Origin: Wolfiporia cocos
Taxonomy: Eukaryota; Basidiomycota; Agaricomycetes; Polyporales; Phaeolaceae
Direction of reading: 5' to 3'
NCBI GenBank assembly: GCA_029448655.1
Contig: JACCLO010000008.1
Span: 186,001-250,000, forward strand
Length of the DNA: 64,000 nt
Part shown: positions 56,157 to 64,000 of the stretch, in pieces
Numbering within the stretch: position 1 is the stretch's first letter
Layout: each line of letters opens with the position of its first letter
Translations under genes and position numbers: made by a program
The notes under the pieces: model-generated
Seen by the model: the letters and a program-made list of their open reading frames with translations, nothing else
Databases searched by the model: none
What the model was told of the DNA's origin: nothing

Positions 56157-57251
56157 TGTCACAGATTTATCTGGGGCTTACAGCATTTTTCCTACGATTA
56201 TAGCAATTTACCTGGGATTTATACGTCTAACTACCAGTTATCTACGGGTTAACTCCCATTGCCACCACGACAAGCTCTTAACTGGGCTTATCACCACATG
56301 ACCAGCTTACATAACGCTACGGCACCTTCCGGTCCAATAGCATAGTACGGCTACGTCATACAGGTCTCGCCCGACAGAGCAAGACCAAGCCACGTCATAG
56401 ATCCTAGATCATAATGATAGGCCGAGCGCGGCACGCTCGCATAATAATGTCCACAAGTACAAACAGTGCCTCGCGGCCTTGTACTATTGGGTCGGCCTTC
56501 CCGGCTTCCCACCGCCATAAGATCCTTGATCACAATGGCACCTCAGGCGCGCCACGCCTTCGCATAATAATGGCAACACGACCATACAGCACTATATTAG
56601 CATCAAGGCAATATCGCTATAGGTCACGGCCTTCTCGGCCTCCCACGGACTCGGCGTTCTCCAAGTCCCGGGCTTCTGCCATCACGGCATTGCCCAAACA
56701 CCGGTCCTCGCCTCACGGCTAAGACCAACATATGTTCCGGTAACCTTCCGGTCCAGACATATCACATGCTACGGTACCTAACGGTCCAATAGCATAACGA
56801 CCTCGGCGTCTCGCCTTGGTCATCCAACGAAGCACGGCCAATCGCCATTATGCCGCAAGGTATCCGGCAACCGGCTTCACCTATACCCGGGCTGCGCCCG
56901 CGTTAGCATCACAATAAAGACATAATCCCTCTATTACGATTGGGTCGGCCATTAGGGCCTTCCACGGCCATTCTAGATAGAGTAACTAAACATCAGATAA
57001 GATAAGCTTCGCCACTTGGCAAAGCCACATAACCCGGTAAGGACATAGCTAGCTAGTAGCACGTGACCTTCCCGTACACATGTATATAAGTAGGAGCCAA
57101 GCGCTCTATAACTTCAGTTCTATTCTTCTCGGCGTACGCCGTAGAAGAACCTTCCATCTACTACCGTGTCTGATAACCTCTACCTCACCTCGTCGCCTTA
57201 GTTCATCGCAAGGATACTGGCGTGGTGAGTCCCACAGAGCCATCTGTGTCA
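56157..57251 (+). repeat. 5' LTR of the LARD
   Basis: It runs from TGTCACAGATTTATCTGGGG to GAGCCATCTGTGTCA. TATATAAG is at 57083-57090 and the self-priming segment AGTTCTATTCTT at 57116-57127. The same family supplies the LTR fragment at 229-967. Confidence 0.93.
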
Positions 57252-57252
57252 T

Positions 57253-57264
57253 AAGAATAGAACT
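57253..57264 (+). promoter_or_regulatory. Self-complementary primer binding site, LARD
   Basis: AAGAATAGAACT starts 1 nt after the LTR and is the reverse complement of 57116-57127, 12 of 12 bases. Confidence 0.83.
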
Positions 57265-58085
57265 ACCTACCCCCCTGCGCCTCCTTAACTGGTGGCGCCT
57301 GGGTTTTTCCTCCTACAGGTGTCTGAGATAGCGCAGGGGCCGCTACTCTCCTGCAAAGGGGATGTATGCTCCGTGGTTGCGGATTGGGATACATCGGCGG
57401 CGGGCTTAGCGGCCTGCTGCCACCCAGTGGGGCGCTGCTTGCCTAATCAGCAGCATGCGTCCTGCGAACCCGGACTCCAGGGTTAAGGAGAGGCGCCGGC
57501 TTCCTGACAAGGTTGCTGGTGTCAGCGGTTGAGACCCGCCTATTGGGAAAAGGGGACCGTCTGCCTGTGTGCGCGCAGCCCCCTGTCTTGGCAATCCCTG
57601 TTCAGGGACCCAACACTACCAGTAGGATCCCCATAGGGATATGCGCTTCGGCGTATTCCCTTAAGTAGGGTGTGGGAATCTTCCAAAGCCGCCCCCCAGG
57701 CGTAAGGGGCCCGCTTGGGATCTCCTTCGGGGAATCCAAGTGGTGAGGTGGTGCGGCTCACAAGGCCAAACCAGCCGAGGTCACTCGCGGTAACCAATAG
57801 CGTAAGTCCTACGGGCAGCTCGGTGTGCGAGCCTGGGTCAAACCGAGTTGGGGCCCCGTTGGAAGAGGATCGCGTAGCCCACCATCTTTGATGTGTGGAG
57901 CGCTGATCTCTCGCGATCTTTGATCGACAATGGTTTTTTAGCCCTGATGTGACACCCAGGTGGCTACAGATGGCAAACCTTACCACTAAAGCGTGGACCG
58001 GTCGCGGTGTAATACTGCGACCACTTTCCAGCTCATCTCCGCGAGGAAATGGGTTGTGTATCCTATTCCCAACCATGGGACCCAG
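57265..58085 (+). other. Leader of the LARD, conserved with gypsy
   Basis: It has CCTACAGG at the same distance from the LTR (CTACAG at 57313-57318) and a block at about 57780-57975 nearly identical to the gypsy leaders (for example GTCACTCGCGGTAACCAATA and AATGGTTTTTTAGCCCTGAT). The opposite strand carries a 178-codon ORF (57540-58076). Confidence 0.8.
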
Positions 58086-61000
58086 CCTGTCAAATGCTGG
58101 CAGTCACCGACTCTCTTTCTAGAAGGAAGTCGCGCGCTTCGATGAAGACACCTGTCGGCTAACTTCCGCGCGGCGTCCTGACAAGGACGCCCCTAACCAT
58201 GCCCCCGTTCTTCTTGTGTTAGACATGACCACTCAGCGTTGATCGCTGATGACGAGCTCTCTTTCAGGTACCCTGGTATCCCAGTCCATAAGTAGATAAA
58301 CATGTAGTTTTAGTGGCGGCTCCTAGTAAATAGCAATACTTGTATTAGCTTAGAAACCGTCCAATAGCATCTGTATTAGCCTTTGGAAATCCTGCGTCAC
58401 CTGCTGGTTCCCAGGTTATCTAGCCTGGTTAAGGTCGCTTATGTACATAAAAAGCAACCTTTACGTCTTACGGGTACACTTAGTCAATCGAAGAACGATA
58501 CTAGTACCTGTTCCCTTAGACGTAGGATCGCGTACGCTTGGCAAATACATGCTTATAACTACTATTACTATGGGAATGCCTAAGTACCAAGTCGATTAGG
58601 ATTCACATAATCCGTCGGCGCCCGTTTGACTTCGGTCTTCGCTCCTGAAAAGGGGATTCGGGTTATTTGAGCATCTGTCATTTGGTCACATGTCATAAGA
58701 ACCTTTGAACGGGGGCACCCCTTTCGGTAATGGAATTCCTGAAAAGGAAATTACCATCCGTTTGGGAAGAGACGTCTGACAAGCGTCTATAAATAATTGG
58801 GTACAGCGCTGTTTCCACCAGCCACCCACGTACAAACAGATCGCAACAAGATTACTTCATTGAATCTTGCAATCTGGGTTAGAGGAAAGGAAAACAAGGG
58901 ACACACGCTATTGATACGCGTTCCCTTGAAGTGTAGCGGAGGCCGAAAGGCTTCTAGAATCACACTTCATTCGGCATTCTCGCACAATCGCCGAATTCAC
59001 AACCGGTTCCACACCGGTCCCCCCCTGTATTGAAATCGACAATTTCGCACGCCACTCGCAAAATTCGTCACGAGGCTAGCTACCTCACCTTTGATTTCAC
59101 TTCGATTCAACTTTTCTCTGTGGGGAGAATAACCGAATTCGAAAAATACACCTTAGCAATTCAATGCGATCGTCCGCAAAAGGTCTCGAAGAAGCACTCG
59201 AAAACTTCCAGAGATAACAAGGGAGCCCCCCTTATTAGGACAATCAAGCCGATTTGGCAATCGGTTATCATTTATTTGCTTGGTTTACGGAAACCTGCGT
59301 CGTCGAGACACGCAATAAATAAATCCGGATCTGTATCCTTACGCCAAGAAAGGATTACATCTCGTCACTATATCGAATATGGGCCTGGAAAACCCTTCGA
59401 TTCCGACAAACTAGGGCTTGGAAACCTTAGTATAAAAATCTGGTCGCATATGCGAGCGACTACTGGATACAGCCGTATATGGATATACGTCAAGAATACC
59501 TTCGGCCCACATCCACCCACCCTTATCTGGGTATAGAGGCGGTTTAACCTCTTTAAAAACCAAAACCATCTGGATAGGTTCGATCGGGAGATCAAAACGT
59601 GAAAGAGGGGGTGGAAACCCTAATTTCGCACCTAGGACCTTAACAAGTCCACTATCCCACGCTTACAAATGTACCTTACGGTCATTAAAGCAACCAACGA
59701 CATGCACTAAGAGGCCTGATTACCCTCATTCATGCTCGTACTGTCCTATTCGTATATGGACGACAACCATGTAATAGGAATATAGTAGCTATCTATCCAA
59801 TAGCGAAACATATCCTCCCCCAACGTTCACATCAGTTCCCACGCTTACAATGTCACATTCAATCGAACAACGACTTTAACGACATACAAGCACATTGGAA
59901 ACTACCGTCATCGCCACCACGTGACCTCAGCCCTTACGGGATATACCTATACGAGACAACTCCTGACAAGGATGTATGTTCTCACGGTTACCCAATAAGG
60001 CCTCACTACGGCAACGACACTACAGTCCAGGGAATACAATCATAAGCATTGACCATAATGCACAATGATTAGTACCTATACTATGGGGTTTTACACGAGA
60101 AGCCTACTCGTTAATAAATAGTGCATACAACCACGAAGGCACAGCTTCATTCCGGAACTTACGACTCCGAAGAGATCGCTACATAGAAGCAATCTAACTA
60201 GGGGACACAACCCCTGTAACAAATGGGCATTGACGAATGTCTCACGCTTAGTACTTGCGATACTAGGGAGGCGACGCCTCATAAACGTTCATAAGGCGAC
60301 GTCCTTTAATAACCGTTCAACCGCATAAGTCGTACAAAGTAGGATTACCCCTGTACAAGCACAAAGCCTAAGACACCCGCCACGCGAATGAAGGAACTTG
60401 CAATCCCTTTCACTGCTAGGCAATAGACGTCGAAAAAGCACCGCTATGTTACACTCAATGGGTACTACGCATAAGCAACATATCCGCACAAGGGCTCGAA
60501 GAGACACTAGAAAATCTCCAGAGCTAACAGTGAAGCCCTCACTCTAAGGAATATCGCACAATGCTATCCGAAAACTGTACAACGACACGATGCACCCTCT
60601 AATACGCTTGGCAAGCTATTGGAGCACAGATTACTAGTAGACTCAAAGGCACTATATGATGTACATTCCATATCGCCTTCTACTACGAGTAACGTCATAA
60701 GCAAAAAGCAACAATCCAACAAAGGTCGCGAAAAGGCACTTGAACACCTTCAGCGATAACAGGAGAGCCCCTCCTTTTAGGATCCGCGTGCACAATGACA
60801 ACACACTCTAGTAACAAGACTATCCTTCCCTAACAACGGCATTTGACCTCTCGGTCATCACGCGTTGATAATCGCTAGTAACGGCATTTAGCACTTCGCT
60901 ATCACGCGTTACAAATCACCTTAAGGAATACAATCGCTATCCCATACAACGCTCAGGCTCCATCCACAAGTCCTGAAACTCCCATTTATCCCTGTTCAAT

Positions 61001-61110
61001 TGAAAAATTGAAGCAGCACCTTAACGGCATTTGACACTTCGTCATCACGCGTTATACCGCTCTTGGGACGTACACAATGAGGAATAGTTTCATCAGGGAC
61101 GATGAAACCT
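58086..61110 (+). other. Non-coding interior of the LARD with dispersed internal repeats
   Basis: Two motif families recur. AACGGCATTTGACACTTCG plus ATCACGCGTT occurs three times at about 60833-61054. A block with CTCGAAGAGACACT and CAGAGCTAACAG, followed by GAGCCC-type text, occurs three times near 59178-59240, 60492-60540 and 60724-60780. No coding domain is recognised. Confidence 0.6.
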
Positions 61111-61123
61111 AAAGCGGGGGTAA

Positions 61124-62218
61124 TGTCACAGATTTATCTGGGGCTTACAGCATTTTTCCTACGATTATAGCAATTTACCTGGGATTTATACGTCTAACTA
61201 CCAGTTATCTACGGGTTAACTCCCATTGCCACCACGACAAGCTCTTAACTGGGCTTATCACCACATGACCAGCTTACATAACGCTACGGCACCTTCCGGT
61301 CCAATAGCATAGTACGGCTACGTCATACAGGTCTCGCCCGACAGAGCAAGACCAAGCCACGTCATAGATCCTAGATCATAATGATAGGCCGAGCGCGGCA
61401 CGCTCGCATAATAATGTCCACAAGTACAAACAGTGCCTCGCGGCCTTGTACTATTGGGTCGGCCTTCCCGGCTTCCCACCGCCATAAGATCCTTGATCAC
61501 AATGGCACCTCAGGCGCGCCACGCCTTCGCATAATAATGGCAACACGACCATACAGCACTATATTAGCATCAAGGCAATATCGCTATAGGTCACGGCCTT
61601 CTCGGCCTCCCACGGACTCGGCGTTCTCCAAGTCCCGGGCTTCTGCCATCACGGCATTGCCCAAACACCGGTCCTCGCCTCACGGCTAAGACCAACATAT
61701 GTTCCGGTAACCTTCCGGTCCAGACATATCACATGCTACGGTACCTAACGGTCCAATAGCATAACGACCTCGGCGTCTCGCCTTGGTCATCCAACGAAGC
61801 ACGGCCAATCGCCATTATGCCGCAAGGTATCCGGCAACCGGCTTCACCTATACCCGGGCTGCGCCCGCGTTAGCATCACAATAAAGACATAATCCCTCTA
61901 TTACGATTGGGTCGGCCATTAGGGCCTTCCACGGCCATTCTAGATAGAGTAACTAAACATCAGATAAGATAAGCTTCGCCACTTGGCAAAGCCACATAAC
62001 CCGGTAAGGACATAGCTAGCTAGTAGCACGTGACCTTCCCGTACACATGTATATAAGTAGGAGCCAAGCGCTCTATAACTTCAGTTCTATTCTTCTCGGC
62101 GTACGCCGTAGAAGAACCTTCCATCTACTACCGTGTCTGATAACCTCTACCTCACCTCGTCGCCTTAGTTCATCGCAAGGATACTGGCGTGGTGAGTCCC
62201 ACAGAGCCATCTGTGTCA
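61124..62218 (+). repeat. 3' LTR of the LARD
   Basis: It is 1095 bp, the same as 56157-57251 by eye. It follows a purine-rich tract and is followed by the duplication ACAGT. Confidence 0.93.
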
Positions 62219-62794
62219 ACAGTGTGCACAGACCATGCCATTAGGGCAGGTCTTGTAGCTACAGTACATAGCGTCCACATGTATATATACTAGGTAGCGT
62301 TCTGAGGTACTCCTCAGAACTTATCTTCTCGTCGTTGGGGGCGCGTCCCCTGGCAACCTCTCAAATACCGTCTGCCTCGTCTGAGCGTACTAGTACCACA
62401 ATGCGAGTGTTACCACTCGTTGCATGGGGGGGCCTCTATTCATTGCATCCATCTTCTCCCTTATTCCTTTACCTGCTAGTCTGTGCAATACGGCAGGGCT
62501 CCTCAACAGGAGTGCCTTCTTGTTCTCCGCCTTAGGATGATGGGGGGCTTTAGGCGTTAGGATTAGGCGGATATAGGGGTTCCCCGCTGGGGCGGGTGGC
62601 ATGGTGGTTACCGTGACAAAAACATGATCGGACATAAATAGCGTGGGCAGGGGATGTACTACTGTCTTGTTTTTGTAATCACATAATATAGTAGCATCGA
62701 TTACAGCCAGCAGGGTGACATAAGCATGAAACCTCGCAGAGATCTGCCAATAACATGCAGATTCTGGGAAGATTCTGATGATCCCAGCATCTGC

Positions 62795-63990
62795 TTAGAA
62801 TTTTGTCAGAATCTGCCCAGAATCAGTGGTTCTGACGAGATTCTGAGGTGTCAGAAAACCAGCAGCTTCATGCAGTGCAGTGGAGGAAGCCATCTGTTGT
62901 GCAGCAGTCTCGTGCTTGGGCACTGCGATGCCAGGGTTGGTCAGGAAATCAAGGGCGCTTGTGACTTTCAACTTAGGTCCAACCTCGGTCGTCGCACCAA
63001 GGAACATGTGGATGTCAGTGAACCTGCTCGTCAAGGCCGCTGCAGCGGCCATGCCGGGGCTGGCCAGGTGCGTGCGGCCGCACGGGCCCTGGCGGCCCTC
63101 AAAGCTCCGGTTGCTCCTGCTCGTGCAGCGCTCCTCCGGCTTGAACCTGTTGGGGTTCATGCCCAGGCACATCGAGCGGCCTGCCTCACCGCCCTCGTCC
63201 GACTTGAGCGTGCACCAGTACACTTGAGTGCAGTCCCACACCTCTCCCTTGGGAGCAAGTGGCCGGTTGCGGAGGTAGGCGAAGGTTACCTCGTCGGGAG
63301 CAACTGTTCCCCCACGCACGCCGCCCTTGATGTTCATATTGCACATGCTCATGCACACCTCCATACTAAGCCACGGATGACATTGCCCACGTGCTCAAAG
63401 ACACAGCCAGTAAGGATCACGTCCTTCGAGGTGACATCCTCCACCAGGTTACTCTCGACAGTGATGCGCATGTTCTTGCTCTTCTTCTTCTGAAGGAGCG
63501 TCTGGGTTGATCAACATCAATCTGGCGGCCAGCTCATGGGAAACTCACCGGATGTGTGCGAGTCACCACAGATGCATGTAAACCCGGCAGTTGTTCGAGT
63601 GTAAGGTGCTATGCATGTTGGGCTGATGGGACATTGAGCCTTGTTCAGGACCAAAAACGTGAACGATGCCTGGCCGACGATGTTAGGTCGGATCGCGACT
63701 CTATCAGTGAACCATGCACACCCTGTCTCCTGTCCGTCATGCCAAACTGGGCTCCTTCACATTCTCCTCCAAAACCTGACATTGTGCCTAGGATTCAGGT
63801 CGCTCAATGACGGGCTTGACCAAGGTCACGTTTCTGCGATAAACGGTGCTAAAGGTAGAATCAGTTTGTGTGCACACACAGGTAGCATGATCTCACAGCA
63901 CATTGTGGTCAACTGTGACCAGCGTGCAGTTGGGTCAGTGTACACGGTGTCCTGCAGTACGACGATGCCACAGTGAGGTTACCAACCTCA
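62795..63990 (-). pseudogene. LEU1: Decayed 3-isopropylmalate dehydratase (leucine biosynthesis)
   Basis: LEU1 isomerises isopropylmalate in leucine synthesis using a [4Fe-4S] cluster. Scattered over all three minus frames, in the right order, are LVTVDHN-like text (about 63930), AQCQVLEENVKE, GIVHVFGPEQG, CICGDSHTS (a cluster-cysteine region), SKNMRITVE, MCNM and [18 protein letters not shown], then [34 protein letters not shown] and the C-terminal TSALDFL. Lesions include a TAG after PES near 63780, frame changes between most blocks, loss of about 150 residues between TLKSDEG and MCLGMNP, and replacement of the first cysteine of the C-x2-C cluster pair by arginine (RSMC). The gene is dead. 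The start lies near or beyond the window end. Homoaconitase is less likely because the VDHN, VHVxGPEQG and CGDSHTS wording fits LeuC-type enzymes. Confidence 0.85.
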
Positions 63991-64000
63991 GCCATGATGA

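Larger units (their letters stand above)
56157..62218 (+). mobile_element. Large non-autonomous LTR element (LARD-like), 6.06 kb
   Basis: The two LTRs of 1095 bp (56157-57251 and 61124-62218) appear identical. ACAGT is duplicated (56152-56156 and 62219-62223). The 3.87-kb interior has a primer site and a gypsy-like leader, then sequence with no Gag, protease, RT or integrase motif, ending with a purine-rich tract (AAAGCGGGGGTAA). It is very probably mobilised in trans. The longest sense frame (59030-59536, 168 codons) has no recognisable domain. Confidence 0.93.
55945..62618 (+). repeat. Older solo LTR hosting the LARD
   Basis: The pieces 55945-56156 and 62224-62618 form an LTR of about 607 bp (TGTCACAAGAAATCCC ... 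TTACCGTGACA) flanked by AAAAC (55940-55944 and 62619-62623). The right part has a TATA region (TGTATATATACTAG) near 62279. Confidence 0.85.

Noticed and set aside
59030..59536. 168-codon ORF in the LARD as a gag remnant
   Set aside because: There is no zinc knuckle or capsid motif, and the composition does not suggest a real protein.

Overview
The window looks like transposon-saturated nuclear DNA of a basidiomycete fungus, most likely Agaricomycetes. The evidence is short (44-57 nt) GT-AG introns, chromodomain Ty3/gypsy retrotransposons, a Crinkler/RHS-type NTPase-nuclease gene, fungal protein kinases of the HxDIKPxN / HGDLRxxN plus DFD type, a MULE transposase and basidiomycete-like ATG7 and LEU1 relics. 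I cannot name a genus. Few complete host genes remain. Most of the DNA is nested mobile elements, and their order of insertion can be read from 5-bp (LTR), 8-bp (hAT-like) and 9-bp (MULE-like) target-site duplications (TSDs).

Layout. 1-7625: a minus-strand gypsy element (copy 1), cut at its 3' side by LTR insertions. 7626-12504: a kinase gene broken by that gypsy element, a foldback element, an hAT-like element that itself carries two insertions, and a MITE. 12574-13564: further gene fragments. 14275-16930: a GC-rich decayed ATG7. 17232-19357: an apparently intact three-exon Crinkler/RHS-type gene. 19800-29821: one or more basidiomycete-type hypothetical genes, decayed, with five solo LTRs, a palindromic foldback, a small MITE and a TRIM element. 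30514-33214: solo LTR, second foldback copy, decapeptide-coding minisatellite with a MITE. 33886-39104: a 5'-truncated kinase gene and a MULE transposase gene carrying a non-autonomous hAT-like element. 39280-55524: a five-level LTR nest whose top level is a gypsy element, intact except for a TRIM inserted in pol. 55945-62618: an old solo LTR containing a 6-kb non-coding LTR element (LARD). 62795-63990: a decayed LEU1.

How the parts fit. The gypsy family encodes an extra 307-aa ORF of unknown function, then Gag (zinc knuckle), then Pol (PR-RT-RNaseH-IN-chromodomain-dUTPase). Every element with a preserved 5' end has, just inside the 5' LTR, 11-12 nt that are the reverse complement of a stretch about 30 nt downstream of the LTR TATA box. 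Three different sequence pairs do this, which is the signature of Tf1/sushi-type self-primed reverse transcription. The TRIM and LARD elements have no Pol but share this arrangement and, in the LARD, the gypsy leader, so they are probably parasites of the autonomous family.

Limits: no search or alignment was run. Family names come from motifs read by eye, and exon limits in decayed genes are approximate.
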